This document shows positions 12,014 through 24,779 of a DNA stretch of 64,000 nucleotides, piece by piece. A program made the position numbers and the translations under genes. Position 1 is the stretch's first letter. Every line of letters begins with the position of its first letter. The stretch spans positions 1,364,001-1,428,000 of the forward strand of contig JAHBBC010000008.1 of the NCBI GenBank assembly GCA_019915015.1, read 5' to 3'. The stretch is from Auriscalpium vulgare. Taxonomy: Eukaryota > Basidiomycota > Agaricomycetes > Russulales > Auriscalpiaceae. The notes below the pieces were generated by a model that was not told where the DNA came from, made no database searches, and saw only the letters and a list, made by a program, of their open reading frames with translations.

Positions 12014-13945
12014 GTGATCCAAGAGCACGTCAAATCATTGCAACGCACCAAGGTCGCGATCTCACAGCAGGCCCTTGATGAGACGCAAGCCCTGGAAGAC
12101 GCTCTGGGAGCCATAAAGCGCTACTTCGAAGGTCGTCAAGCCGCCGTCGAGGACACGCTACGCGCTGCCTGGGAGCGTCACAATACCCTCATTCCGATAT
12201 CCCGCATCCCTCCAGAAGTTCTCGAGCGCATCTTCTGCTATACCAAAGATCCGCTCTCAGGCTTGGCCGAGTCCAGATTGGAGGCCCGCGTACGTGCGAC
12301 CATGCACGTCTGTTGCTTATGGCGGCATATCACACTCGCATGCCCTTACTTCTGGGACACGGTCGAGCTTCCTATAAAAGTCGGCATACCGGCAGATGAC
12401 GTGTTTGCGCGTTCCAACCTGCTTCCACTCACCGTCATGGCCACATTGGAAGAAGGCAGGACGGATGATAAGATCTGCGACAATCTATCCCGCATGCGAC
12501 ACCTTCGTGTATGCCTGGGACCGGGCACTGGTTTATCTCTTTGGACTGCTCCCCGCTTATCGACTCTCGTGAGCCTGAATGTGGTCTACCTCAGCTACCG
12601 ACACTGGCGCGGTAATATACCCACCATGAGGGAAGTCATCGAAGCCTTGCGGAGAATGACATCGCTTGAGGACTTCTCTCTACAAATCCCTTCCCTCGGA
12701 TACCACTACCCCGAGGACGAGGACGAGGACCTCATCCTGCTCCCCAGACTCTCAAATATGTATCTCACATCTACCATTGACTTCGTCCAACGCTTCCTCG
12801 AGCTTTTGCGGCTCCCAGCGGCAGGCGTGCTCCGCGTGCAGCTTATTCCGCACTTTCCTGAAGAAGTTGACGACACAGACCCAAAACCATTATTCTCTGC
12901 CGCCCTGCATGCCAGTAACATCCTCAGCGATTCCGCCATCACCAAGCTCGTTATCTCCGCTGCAAAACCCTGGTCCGCAACCATTACTTCTGGTACAGCC
13001 ATCTGCGTGTCCGCGTGGCGGGGCACACACCGCTCCTACGTGCCGTCATTGTCACTGGAGTTTCCATGGGGCAGCCAGGAGTGGGGCGACGGCTGGCTAT
13101 CGTGGTCAGCGGCACATGTACTCTCGTCGGAGCACTTGCAGGAGCTCTCCACGCTCGACGTCAAATGGGATGAGGCCACATGGATTACAATTCTTTCTCG
13201 CGCCCCCTCTGTCCAGCTCATTGAGGCGGCGGACGGAGGGGCGGCGGATCTCTGCCGTGTCCTTGGCTCACCTGGATCGCAAAATGATCACATGCTAGGT
13301 ACGGTGTCTGTAATTCTATTACATGCTAGGCCTGAGTGCTGATCCCCGGTAAACTAGTTCCTCACCTGGTGACACTGAAGCTGCGCGACATTAATTTCGA
13401 GGAACGCTACGCGGGACCCATTCACACTGCCAATGGCTTCCCCCTCTTCTGCCATGTCCTGGAATATTCGCTGGTATCGCATGCCTACACGGGCCACGGC
13501 ATAAGAAAACTGGACCTCCGATCCTGCAGCCCGATCAATCATCGCCCGATCAATCATCTCCGCTTTGCGCTGCCGAATATAAATATTGTTGCACCGTGCG
13601 ATCCACACCGGAGCAGCTGTACGTACCACACAAATCTATACATGCAATCGCACATGCTGACATTGCATCGTATGCAGTGCGTACCGTACAATGGGTGCCG
13701 TCCGTTGAGAGTGACAGAGGGGGCACATTGCGCATCTGTGCACGCCAGGCCGCGCACTCTGGTTCTGAGATCATAGTTCTAGAAGAGCTGGAGCTGGATA
13801 GCAACGAAAATATTCCCGATGTCATTTTCAATGAGTGCGTATGAGTTCAATATTCATGTGTATATGTTTGATAATTCTGACATTTTATCACAGGCTTGAC
13901 AATACGACGGGACGAAGACGCCCTGTCTACGACTATGATTACTGA
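12014..13945 (+). CDS. F-box protein A
   Basis: Four exons with agreeing phases: up to 13298, 13358-13618, 13678-13834 and 13894-13945, ending VYDYDY-stop. A predicted coiled coil (QQALDETQALEDALGAIKRY) precedes the F-box-like segment IPISRIPPEVLERIFCY. A CCLWRHITLACPYFWDTVEL block follows, the usual basidiomycete F-box continuation, and then a long leucine-rich region. Such proteins are presumed SCF ubiquitin-ligase adaptors; the substrate is unknown. The frame is open to about 11,918 without an ATG, so the true start lies in an undetected upstream exon or near 11,800; 12014 marks only the supported coding sequence. A 15-bp tandem duplication near 13,532-13,561 repeats the residues PINH. The family continues on the other strand to the right. 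Confidence 0.75.
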
Positions 13946-15250
13946 GTGCATATCAGATGTATACGGGATATCCACATAATTTGGATGCAAGGTGATATAC
14001 AAATTGTACTCTGCACACCGACCCGTCCTGCTCGGTTCCCTCTCGACAGGTCTGTAGCCCCGCCTCTTCACATAGACCTGGAAATCAATCTGTTAATGTT
14101 CATGCTGAAGGCTTCGGAAGCACTTACGGTCCGACCTCTCATTTCCTTTGCCATGCTACCGTCATATCAGGAAGTGCGTTTTTCAGGCGCTTGACGCATT
14201 CCGCAGTGACGTCCTTGCATTCGGTTATGTCGAGCCGTGCAAGCACGCTCCTGGCTCTTGCGCGAGCCTCCAGGGCACTGGCGAATCGGGAGTACTGGAG
14301 AACATGAGTGAACGCACTTATCCACTTTGGTGAGATCAGAGTAACGTCGCGCAGCACCAGACAGCGCAGTAGGGGTGCCGGAACCGGACTGCGTTCTTGG
14401 GAGTGCTCTCGCTCAGGGCTGAGCGCGTGACACAGCGACACTCCTGCGCCCCCGATTGCGTGTATTTCCTCCACCCTGCTGGTGACAGCGAGAATTCTGC
14501 ACCATTCAAGCTTTGTGATACTTTTGTGCAGGATATTCAGCTCACGCAAGTGAGCAAATGAGTGCTCAGGAGAGTTGGTAAGAGCGGCCACGGTAGGCAT
14601 ATGGTTCCAGAGGTCCCAGGGCTGTAATTCAAGCATTGTCCAAGGAAGGCCAGTGTCGTGGTAATTGAAGTTATAAAATCCAGGTAAGGGCCGGCGCGAC
14701 GACGACAGCGCGGCAAAAAATGCGCCGGGGTTATAGTCTTGGCGCATCCAGTTCGACTGGAGCCCGTCTTGTGACGGCTCGTTCATGACGTGCATTCTCA
14801 ACTTTGTGTGATCCGAAAACACGATGCCCTGCAAGAACGATGTCGCGCAGTGCAGCCTGCCCTTCAGAGCTACCTCCGTCAGGCTAGGTATGAAGACTGT
14901 CGTCCGCCTCTCCATCCTTGGAGCGAAGAATAAACTTGCTGGGAGTGGGCCGACGCTTAGCGCGGCAGTACGATTCCAAGCTCAATACAGGGCTGGATGA
15001 TCCTGTAACTCTGTACAATTGCAAGTACATGAAATAATGATGAAGACTACTTGATTAATGCTATAACACTATCCCTGAAACACTTCGGTAACATGCGTGC
15101 TCTCTCAAGCCACCGGTACTAAGCACCAAATGGGGTTGTCACTGCTGGCCAGCCTTGAGCCTGCATCGGAGCAAGGTTACGACCCCTGGGCTGGGGCACG
15201 TTTTGAGTAAACAACATAATATCAACATGATCACGTGTAATAATGTCAGC

Positions 15251-15551
15251 GATGATGTCATTCCGGGGTCTTAAATTGTGTTTAAAACCCGGAGTGATGT
15301 CATCGTCTTTCTGCTACTGCTGTTCAAGCCCTGCAATATATCACTGTTTTGCAGCTTCTGTAGGTGCTCTATGGTCTGAAATATACTGCAAATGGAGCAA
15401 TGTATGTGAATCATTCCGGGCAAATGAGAGGAAGGTGAAAGTGCAAGTGGATGTGAGTGGACATAGCGTGGGAGTGAATTCCCAAAAAAGGCGACACAGA
15501 TGATCGTTGCATGGGGTCGAAAAAATGCTGGATGTAGATGACATAAGCAAC
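15251..15551. repeat. 300-bp insertion element, copy 1
   Basis: The element shares GATGATCGTTGCATGGGG and the right end GATGACATAAGCAA with the copy at 15792-16091. Its left end is a palindrome of about 50 bases (15251-15304), with GATGATGTCATTCCGGGG facing ACCCGGAGTGATGTCATC. No ORF. It lies inside F-box gene B, next to a duplicated piece of that gene. Confidence 0.6.
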
Positions 15552-15791
15552 TTGCTGGGAGTGGGCCGACGCGTAGCGCGGCAGTACGATTCCGCTCTGA
15601 GGGGGTTTCTGGTTACATAATCAAATATATACATAAATGAGACACTATGTACTAGACACCAAAACGCGACTGGGAGTGGCCCTGGTACCAAATTTAAGTC
15701 ATGGTGGGCAATACTGTTCACTGGAGGGCATTAAAATTTACATAAGTTGGGTGTGCAGCTGCACCTGAGGTGGTTGTTGTGAAATCAAGAG

Positions 15792-16091
15792 TGATGACAT
15801 CATTTCGGGCTCTAATTGTAATTTAAAACCCCGGAGTGACATCATCGTATTTCTGCCTGTGTTGTCTGGTGCATCTCAGTTGTCGCAACATCACTGTTCT
15901 GCAACTTCTGTATATGTTGCATGGCCTAGTAATCAGTGTATTTAGGCAATCATTTGTGTATATTGTGTGGAGCAAATGAGGAGGGGTAAAGTCGTGAGTT
16001 GACATAGCGTGGGAGCGAATTTCCAAAAAAGGCGACACAGATGATCGTTGCATGGGGTCGAAAAAACGCTGTATATGGATGACATAAGCAA
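15792..16091. repeat. 300-bp insertion element, copy 2
   Basis: Second copy, in the same orientation as 15251-15551, with matching right end and left palindrome. It joins the N-terminal half of F-box gene B directly after the codons for LCYDS and so is the lesion that truncates it. Copy divergence (for instance in the 15,310-15,440 part) suggests they are not from one very recent event. Confidence 0.6.
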
Positions 16092-17333
16092 CGATTTGTA
16101 GGAATCGTAACACAGCACGAGCTTTTCCAGGGCGCGCATTTCTTCAAGCGCATCCAGGACATCACCAATGGATGGAAGCCCGTCCTCCGTGAGTGGATAT
16201 TTACGGGACGTCACCTCGAGAGTCACGAGCCCTCGGAGCACTGGCGACGCCCATGGAAGCCACGCGCTGTTGGCGCTGACGCGCAGGACGCGCAGCGCAG
16301 GTGCGTGCCCACCAAGGAACATGTTAGCATCACAAAAATCGGCGCGGATTCGGGGTTCGTTGTCCTCGGCTTTGAGCGCAAGCCCAAGCGCTTCGATCTT
16401 GGGCGCTGGACTCGTCAGCAGTGAGCAGACGTGCCCCACAAGGTGCGGGCCAGCGATACGCAGCACACGAAGACGTTCGAGGTTCGCGACTGCGAAGTCA
16501 ATCGTGGCCAAAATGGATTTAGGTTCACGGTAGGTGCAGGCAGGCCTGCGCACAGAAATCTGCAGGGGGGCGCCCTTGGCACGGTTGAGACTCTCCGACG
16601 TCCAGCGTGCATTGGAAAGCGGCGTCGCAAATGCAGTCCAGAGGAGTGGGTGCGTGAGCGCAGCTGCGCGCCACACGCGGCAGACGTGTGTTACGCTACA
16701 GATCCAACCGAGTCTGGTGGAACTCGGGGGATCAATAGCGCAGAGGAGGAGGGAGAAGATATGCGCGATAATATCGGATGGCAGATCGGTGACGTGTGTT
16801 GTCGTTGGGTTGGACCCAGAGGTAGATAGCGAGGCGGGGGTTCTGTCGTCATCCTGGTGTACTTGATTTGTAAACTGGTGGTCCTCATCGTCGCCCCAAT
16901 ACATTCTGATTTGTAGAGGGGGAATGATGCTGCGGTTGGAGAATGGCAGGTCTGGGGCTCGATCGGTGTGCTGAGGAGCGGTAGACACGCAAGCACTTTT
17001 ATATGTGTGCGAAGACAATTGAGGGTGCCGCCGGCCAAAGCCCTCGCCACGGTACAAGCGCATAGAGCCTTGTCCTTATTTGGAAATACAACAGGCCACC
17101 ACCAACGTCAATGAGCACGTAGCCAATACAAGTGTCGCTAGAAATTATGTAACTCCCTCACAGGATGTAGGTGTAAACTTCGCAGACACGTACAGAGCTA
17201 TTCACCGCATCAACGCTTGCCTTACGGCCGCAGGACGTGATACACGTTCACAGTGATATCGCAATAGTTTCTTCCGGGAGGAACTCTGCCCATAACGTCT
17301 TGTTGGTAGATCAGGAACAAATGCTATCCATAG

Positions 17334-17901
17334 TTAACGCCAGACAAGAACGTTGCTGGCATGTGCAACAGAACTACAACGGCTCGGATTTATAGCATAC
17401 ATATCGCTTGTCCGTCCATCGTAACGCAGAACGATTGCATGCTGTTGCAGCAGGTCCGCACGACGGGTCAAGCACCACGATGGGAACGTTTCTGACGTTG
17501 TCATCAGAAGGGTTAGAGTGGAATCGTGTTGCTCGACGACCTTCCACCACGTTCGGTGCACAGACGTTGCGCTCCAAGCCAACGAGCGTCGTCCATCATG
17601 GCGCTGTCCATTCAGTCACTGTGCAAAGCCCGCGCAGCGCGGGTGCGTGGTAACGGCCTAGAAACATATCGAGCGCACGCCGCTGGTCGATGTCGTAGTC
17701 GAGCGCCGCGAGTGCGGAAAGACGAAGAATACGTGCTGGATGATGCTGCGCTGAAGTGATGCCAGTGGTTAGCGCTGTGGGTCGAGAAACGCTGATGTGG
17801 CCGTTATATTGCTGACCGTTGCGTGGGCTGCACCTCGTGACAGACTGTCCGAGGCGAGAAGACATACTGCGCGCACTGATCTCGCCTGAATCGCTGAGCA
17901 T
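17334..17901 (-). pseudogene. F-box/LRR remnant C
   Basis: The minus-strand frame contains ARILRLSALAALDYDIDQRR and LDMFLGRYHAPALRGL. The latter resembles NMFLGGHAPALRVL in F-box gene B, so this is probably the decayed middle of a paralogue. No F-box and no continuous frame is present. From 17,905 to 18,780 I see only short shifting frames. Confidence 0.35.
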
Positions 17902-18808
17902 CGCACAGCTGGCCTGCGTGGCCTATACGACGACACGCAATACGCGTGGCGGAGTGTATGCGTCGGCGATGCATTACATCCCAACGGCGGCACCTGCTTG
18001 ACCGAATCAACGCGTGAGAAGCGGAGGAAGCCCAGGAGTCGCACACCTGTTTAACGGGCCGTGTTAAGGACGCGTCAGACCGTCGCTGAGAAGACGTTCG
18101 TTGAGCGCTGCGCGGACCGCGCGCATACATTGACAGCAGCGCAAAAGCGCGTGTACCGCGCAGCCGAGCGCCGTCAATCTCCGAGAGATTCTATGAGCAC
18201 AATTTCTCAACAGAATGGGAGATACGACGGCACCTTGGATATGCCCCTGGCCCATGCATGACGGCGTGGACTGATGTCGTGAGGCAATCAGGTCTCCGCG
18301 CACCGGTGGATGCGCATCGGTGAGTCGTGGGTAAGATAGAATGGGGTAGATGCAAGTTCCTCGACCATGTGGACACGCTGCAGCTCAGCATGCGGATTTC
18401 ACGTAGAATATGCGTGCGGGCTGTAAATCGCAAGTCCTAGGTGGGTTCAATCACAGGCCGCTCACCAGCATACATCGTTGATACGCACCTCGTATCCCTC
18501 CGGTTCCATCCCAGTCGCTCAGTCATCCAGCACGGCATCCAGCCCTCCATCTCCCTTCTGTCAATAGCACCAGGCCATTGGCAGCGTCGAACTTGCAGAG
18601 CGTATGTGTCGCTATGCGCTGGCAGTCGGTGGCTGCAACGGAAGTCGTTTGGGCTGCGGGCCAAGGAGACTGAAGCTATCAACACACAATCGTCGTATAT
18701 CATTTATAGGGGACGTACCAGAGCAACCGGGGACTTGCGCTGGTAATGGACAGGATGGGACAGAGCACTGAGCAGAGGCCGCGCGTCCGACGCAGGGACC
18801 GATCGGAA

Positions 18809-18886
18809 CACGTGATGCCGACGCGTCGCGTTGCCCGCTGTGTTTGCACCCCTACCTACAGCCAAACACCCGCGCAGCATATAAGA
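18809..18886 (+). promoter_or_regulatory. Cassette 1 promoter: CACGTG, palindrome, TATA
   Basis: CACGTG is at 18809-18814. The half-sites TTTGCAC (18843-18849) and AGCCAAA (18860-18866) are separated by exactly 10 bases, and CATATAAG lies at 18879-18886. The left half-site is weaker than in other copies. The order and spacing recur in six further copies. The palindrome with a one-helical-turn spacer looks like a dimeric activator or repressor site (inference). Confidence 0.65.
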
Positions 18887-18936
18887 CTGCGACGCGCAGG
18901 AGATTTTCCCGTCGCCCTTTCATTCCTACAGTCACC

Positions 18937-19032
18937 ATGCCCTGCAGCCTCGCGACGTCGCTCACCTCTGGCGCACCCGCACCCGACGCTGTGCCCCTCA
19001 TCATGTCCTTTTTTGAGCTGCCTCGGCATTGA
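18937..19032 (+). CDS. Cassette 1 mini-ORF
   Basis: A 31-residue ORF starting in context GTCACCATGCC, about 51 bases after the TATA box. It contains the core PLIMSFF shared (as LIM[AVS][LF]) with other cassette copies. The DNA around the inner Met, CTCATCATG, is the best-conserved part of the family, so the inner ATG may be the functional start. No signal peptide, CaaX box or known domain. Right of it (19,033-20,700) there is no supportable gene. Confidence 0.4.
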   Translation: MPCSLATSLTSGAPAPDAVPLIMSFFELPRH

Positions 19033-20702
19033 GACGTCGTTAGATGCTAAGTCAGAACCACTGGGTATACGGGGAGCAACATGGTATGTGCCGCTCGGTA
19101 TACCGATCATCGTCATTCTCGGAGCTCACTTGTCACGAATTCTAAGCGGCCAGCGGTGTTCTGTGTGTACCTCCCCGGTGATGCACCATCCCGGTTCAAT
19201 GCCTATCATACACTCTGGTGAGCGCTTCCTCTCTGCGCTAGCAAGACGGGAAAATGACACCTTTGCTATGACTACTTAGTGGGCGTCTTAGATGGCGAAG
19301 AGCTGGGAGCGAGACTGGTCAGGCGGAGAGTATGGTATCCTCGCATCATCGCTGTCGTTGCATTCGTTATTGCACTGAGCAATTTGTACCCGTCGTGTGC
19401 TGTCATCTTTCGCGTATGAAAAGCTATTTTACAGCCGCGCATGATTCGATTGAATGATATGCCAGGCTCGATTGGTTTTTACCGCGCATACACGTACACA
19501 TGATCGTATGATCGTACCCTCCTACCATCGCGTCTCGCAGCAGAAAGACGCACAGAGATCCTCTCTATGAACCAAGAAATCATGTGGGCTGCCCAGACCT
19601 ACAGGACCGAGAAACGTGGGTACGATACCGTCCATAACGCCCTGCCTAGCCAACCACGGAAGGAAACTGAGCGGAGACTCGTCCCTTCATTGACACGGCC
19701 GAAGCAGAACTGAAGACAAGCCGCCGCGCGAGAGCACTGCAATTGTTCGGTGGTCAACTGACAGTACAAACACGGAAGATATACTATGCGCACCTCTAGA
19801 GAGACCATTCTAGGAATCGTTGTATGCGCGTGGACGTGGACGCATGTGCTGTCGTGATGGTTAGTCGGCCCTTCTGCCGTCCGCATGGAAACCCCGTGCA
19901 GCCGGTCGAGACTTCGAAGAGTTGAATCGATCGGAGGCGAACAAGGTAGGGTGTGAGGTCCACTGGTCGACTTCGAGATACGAATTGCGCGGCCTGCCTC
20001 CGCGGAGATGCCGGGCGGGTACTGTAGGCGCGTATCAGCGGTGTTCTCTGACGCCCGAGGGTGAGATGCGCCACAGTGACGCACCTGGAATCCGGACGTG
20101 GTGTTTTCCTCGAGTGGTTCTGCAGGCGCGCTCGCTTCGGGGGAGCTGACCGTATCCAAGACCGTCCTCGTCCCAGGGCTCTCATTGGCAGCGGTGTCGC
20201 TGCTTCGCCATGCCGTTCGCCAACGCCGCAATGCGGAGGGAGTGAACGCAAGAGGTCCTCAGCCAGGAGAGCCGCGGGCCAGGTACACCAGACGATAGAT
20301 GATGAGTCTGGTCGCGTTTGATCAAACCAAGGCCGGCAAGAGGGTGTAAATGGGACGCACCAAAAATGACCTTGCTCTTCCGTCAAACCCCGTCTCCCAT
20401 CGCGCTCCATTTGGCTCGGAGATATGTTGCATATAGCGTCGAGTGGGTCCCAATGTACTGCGCGTCGTTGTCAGAGGTTCTGTGGGCATGCTGCTGTGCG
20501 CTGCCGGTCAGTCGGCGGTGCGATGGAGTTGTAGCCGGAGACTAAGTCTGCGTCCATGGCTGAAGGTCCACGATCATTGAAGGCAGGACGTACGCGCGGA
20601 TAGGCTGGGCGGCGATGATGAGGGTTTATGGGTGCGCTTGCGAATGTCGTCGATCCGCATGAGCCGTCGTTGGCTAATAGCGTTAGGCCCTTCGTGTGTT
20701 GA

Positions 20703-20921
20703 TCACAGAGAGCTGCAAATGGCAATAGAGAGGATATATGCGATCAATACGACGATGCCGAAGAGAATTATGGCAGATAACATACCCGCGAATGTGCCAA
20801 TGCTCGTTGTAAAAATGCCTTGCAAGACTGAGAGTGCAGCAGAGGCCGGCATATTCCTGCAGAAGCTATGAGGTCCGGTGATTATAGATGCAAGGAGCGT
20901 CAGACGTCGATCATGACTCAT
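20703..20921 (-). other. Possible exon with a membrane segment
   Basis: The minus-strand frame ends with two hydrophobic runs, GTFAGMLSAIILFGIVVLIA and YILSIAICSSL, which would span a membrane. With the frame at 21,456-21,055 on the same strand (containing DMKDIDELAASLTQDWIW and a plausible GTACGAC..CATTAG intron near 21,212-21,157) it could form one spliced gene. Function unknown. This is one of the few non-repetitive-looking coding candidates between cassettes 1 and 2. Confidence 0.35.
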
Positions 20922-21640
20922 CGGGGCGGGGTGTTCTGTTGACGTCTCGATGTTGGATCCGAGAACGCGACGTGGTCGACCGAGCCCGACTCGGAGTAAC
21001 GACTAGAACGAAGTGACGGGTGAGTACACCGCAATTCCATGAGCCGGGATTGGCTTACCAGTTGCCGTGTCTCACCGCCGACGGCTGCAGGCTGGCGTGA
21101 TAGTACGACGCGCAGGCTGGGGTACCTGACGGTAGTGGAACCAGTGCTAATGGCCACGGGTCAGTGTGGTGTCGGGTAGGTATGGAAGGTCGCGCGTCGT
21201 ACCTCAATCCACTGCCCAAGATCCTGACCATTTCCCAGATCCAATCCTGCGTCAAGGATGCAGCTAGCTCGTCGATGTCTTTCATATCCTGCTGGGCGAC
21301 GGTTGGCCGAGGCGCAGGCGCATACGTGGCGCTGTTCGCAGCGGAGAATACACCCGAATGCACCTCAATTGGACGCATATAATGAGATGCTTCGACATCA
21401 AAGACGCCTGCCTCTTGTAGAGAACCGTCAACGTGGTGGTGGTGCAGCACGCTCAAGGCTGGGTCCGTCGTAGGGAAGACACGACGGAGATGCGCGGCGC
21501 CTTACTGTAACCACCATACCTTCGCGTGGAAAACAAAGCGGAAGTCACGACAAGGGCAAAAAATGTTAGCACGATTCACCACAGAGCGGTATCGGACACA
21601 TACCCAGTCTCCCAGTCTGCCGCCCGCCTCCGCCTCACGC

Positions 21641-21901
21641 TCAATATTCTCCGCGATTTTCACCCGCGCATACTACGCAAGCCGTATCCCTCGACGCCGT
21701 ATCGTCACGGGGAATGCGAGTGGAGAGAAAAAATTGCTTGACTGAGCCTCCGCTTGAATGCGACGGATGTACCGAGGGCCCAGCGATGTTGAGTCGATGA
21801 TCCCGGAAATGCTGTAGCCGCATGATGCTACCTGGGAATACGGCTAAATCCTGGATAGAATTCACGGTAAGCCTGGAGTCATTCAGCACGATTCCTGGCA
21901 T
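21641..21901 (-). pseudogene. LRR-like remnant
   Basis: The frame reads LTVNSIQDLAVFPGSIMRL, then HRLNIAGPSVHP. This resembles the tail of basidiomycete F-box/LRR proteins more than random sequence. It breaks off on both sides. Similar minus-strand remnants occur to the left of other cassette copies (24.8-25.2 and 30.6-30.9 kb). Confidence 0.3.
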
Positions 21902-22242
21902 AGAAAGAATGAGAACGCACCGCAGCTGGCATCCACCAACACCATCCGCGCGTCTCCGAGTAGCGCATAGCAGTCCTGCGATGGTAGATCGATTCTTCCA
22001 CTGCGTAGAGCAACGTCAGATATCAGGATGGTATGGCGAGAGTTGCGATGCGACAAACCGAGCTGGCAACCACGGAGCGCCGGGTCAACCTTGCGCCCGC
22101 GCTGGCTTGAGGAGCACGCACGTACGAAGCATTAACAGTCGTCGATGAGTGCTAGTGGTGCTTGCGAGGCTGCAGCGGAAGTCTGGAGGCGAGGAGACGA
22201 CGTCGGCGGGAGAGAATTGAGCCGCGTCCCGGTTCCGAACCG

Positions 22243-22324
22243 CACGTGCCGTCGACGCGTCGCCACGTCCCGCAGCGCTATTTGGCTTCATGCCTGCAGC
22301 CAAACACGCTGCCCCGTATATAAG
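22243..22324 (+). promoter_or_regulatory. Cassette 2 promoter: CACGTG, palindrome, TATA
   Basis: CACGTG is at 22243-22248. A perfect TTTGGCT (22281-22287) faces AGCCAAA (22298-22304) across a 10-base spacer, with TATATAAG at 22317-22324. The 38 bases from CACGTG to the palindrome match copies 5, 6 and 7. Confidence 0.7.
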
Positions 22325-22375
22325 ACACCAAACTGCAAACTCATTGACCCAGACGCTTGCTCTCGCTCTCCCACC

Positions 22376-22522
22376 ATGCGCCCGCCATCAAGTCCTCTGT
22401 GCCCGCTCCTCATCATGGCCTTTTCCTCCGAGCCGACTCGACAGGGACTCAGACTTCCTGGATCTGTGCGTGTCCTCTTATCCCTGACGCGTTTGAGATT
22501 GGGCTTATCATGCATTTGGTAG
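22376..22522 (+). CDS. Cassette 2 mini-ORF
   Basis: A 48-residue ORF in a good start context (CCCACCATGCG). The core CPLLIMAFSSEP matches the family position. A GTGCGT donor lies inside the ORF and a GGTAG acceptor at its end, so the transcript may be spliced after about 27 codons. No recognised domain. The following 22,523-24,780 region has only shifting frames and no gene I can support. Confidence 0.4.
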   Translation: MRPPSSPLCPLLIMAFSSEPTRQGLRLPGSVRVLLSLTRLRLGLSCIW

Positions 22523-24428
22523 GTCGACCGCGCACAGTCACCTGCTCGCTGCACCGGGGGTTCTACCTGGTCAGGATTGCGAGGTATGTTGCACTTAATC
22601 AGTCAGGTTGACATGCTCATCTGAGTGTTTGGTTTAGCTTGACGATGATGTCTAGTGAGAATGGATGTAGCGTATTCTCGAATCATCGGACATGTAGTTC
22701 ATCTACTAGTACTCGTACATTGCTTTTCTTTTACTGTCATTTACTGTACGCTTTTGAGGATCAATATTAACATTGCGAGGCAGCTTGAGTATGCGTTATG
22801 ATACTAGGGGACAGCGAGTAGATTACTTTCCAGCATGCAGAAGACTCGCACACGCTCCATCCCTGGCAGCCTCGATGCTATTACAGCCGCCTGGGATGTA
22901 TTTGCATCCAAAGAGAGCGACAGACCTATACAGACAGGAAGAAGGCACGGTCGCAGGACGTAAACCACGCGTCCATCGTACGACCGCGTCAACTCGTTTC
23001 CGCATCTGCGGCGCCCATATCGCTGCGTAGAAACCAGCGAGCATGGCATGGAAAAAGGACAGAGTGTGCTGGGCAGTACGACGTAGCAACAGTGCACCAT
23101 GAGAGTCGACGGAGTGTCGAGTAGCTCGTAGTAATAACATGGCGCATATGCAGCCATTCTGCCACAGAGAGGTAGACGAAGAGCAGACGACAGCGTCGGC
23201 GCAAGCTGGATTGGATGACGAGCTTACAGCGTACCTCCCACTGTCAGCGCGGGTCCCGTCGACCCGCTGCGCAACGCTGTGCCGCTGCTCCCCCTGCATG
23301 TGTCCGAAGATCGAGCTGTCCGTCGTGTCCAGAGACCGGGCCTGCAAGTGGAGAACATCACACCGGGCGGGGCGAGCGATGTCGGGCGCATATTGCGAGC
23401 ACGAAATGGATACACATAGTGGGCACTAAGTGAAGCTGGAGGGCGAGGAGCAACGGACTCGGAATACGCACCAGCCCAGACAGCCACGCGCTCTGCTCGA
23501 CGTCTACTTAGACACCTCAGGTCAGTCTAAGGTCAACCAGACGCCATCAAAGTGCGCACCTGTTGACGACGACGCCATAGCATGGCCTAGCCTATCTCAG
23601 CTTGAAGCACGCCGCGATACACCCAGATGAGATATTCGCGTTGTTGCGCCACGTCACGCGCCCGCTCGTCCGTGTGGCGTTCTCATCGCAGAGTGGTGCC
23701 GCTGGCTGGATATCGATCGGTGGGGCAGCTGAAGACGAGGTCCATTGGCATGGGTGGCTGTCCAGGGTGCGAGGACGTCGGACTCGGAATCGATGCGGAC
23801 GAAGTGAAAAGCGACACGGAAAAGGCGTGGGAAGGCGCGCGCCTCACACCACATGCCGGCCCCCGCATTCCACACACAAATCTGGACGTGACCCCACTTG
23901 CCTGTGTTGTGTCTGTTTGCATCCTCGCAATTATAACTGCCGCAAGTACTACGACGATGTGGAACCGACGGGCCCGCGCAATTGTCTTCGAGCTCGATGC
24001 TCCTGGCGAAGACTCGGATGCCGTGGACGGACTAGTATTACACGCGATGCGGTGGATATCGGTTGGCCTACAGTGCGTAGTATTTCCATTGTATGACAAC
24101 GTAGAGCTGATCTGGCCGCCGTCTCGCGGCGCGCGCTCTCGATGGATGCACGTATGCCGTTCCCCTCGGCCCATGGGGGGCTCGGCTGGCGCCTGTCTCC
24201 AGTCTAGGACAGTCCGGCCGCCGCAGCGCCCTTTTGCGCCACCCCTCTCCGCTCTGTCGGTCAATCAGCACGGTCAAGGCGTGCTCGCCGTCGTCGTGCT
24301 CACTGGCAGACTATGTGGGCAGCCGCTCGACGCGTCGCGGGTGCGGATGCGTGCGAGCGCGACACCAGCACTTTGCTTCGACCAGTTGAACCAAAGGGAG
24401 AAGGAGCAACAGTTATTCCACGTATGGG

Positions 24429-24490
24429 ACAGCAGAAAGCGGGCACGGAAGAGCAGGAAACAGCAGAAAGCGGGCACGGAAGAGCAGGAA
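24429..24490 (+). repeat. 31-bp tandem duplication
   Basis: Two adjacent copies of a unit beginning ACAGCAGAAAGCGGGCACGG (24429 and 24460), with a third, partial GAAGCGGGC run after. A local slippage product with no evident function. Confidence 0.75.
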
Positions 24491-24779
24491 GCGGGCGCGT
24501 GCATTGTCACCCTCGGTAGGCATATACAGTAGAAGGACTGAATAGCGAGGTCAGTTGAACAGCCAACAAACAGGCAGAGAAAATCACACAGCGTACGCTG
24601 TGTATACCTCAACGCCCCGGCTAGCATGAGCTGCAGTTACCGACGCGCAGTTTTTGAGGCGTGCAGAAATCGGGCGTCCTGGCGGGCAGGACCTCCGTGT
24701 GATCAGGGATCGGCGGTGGGACGCACCTGTTACCAGTCGACGATCCTGGGATCCTATCGCGGGGTCCGTTCTTCTAGAA

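Larger units (their letters stand above)
14139..16904 (-). pseudogene. F-box protein B, split by insertions
   Basis: The N-terminal half (16904-16092) has an F-box, LPSDIIAHIFSLLLCAI, then THVCRVWRAAALTHPLLW and leucine-rich sequence ending ALEKLVLCYDS. The C-terminal half (about 14981-14139) resumes with FIPSLTEVALKGRL and ends in a plausible LRR tail. The 1.1 kb between them holds two copies of a 300-bp element plus a duplicated 45-bp piece of the gene (14,936-14,980 and 15,552-15,596). The start at 16904 is chosen over an in-frame ATG at 17063 because a minus-strand TATA (CATATAAAAG, about 17,000) lies between them. Interrupted as it is, it would make only a truncated protein of about 270-320 residues. 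Confidence 0.7.
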
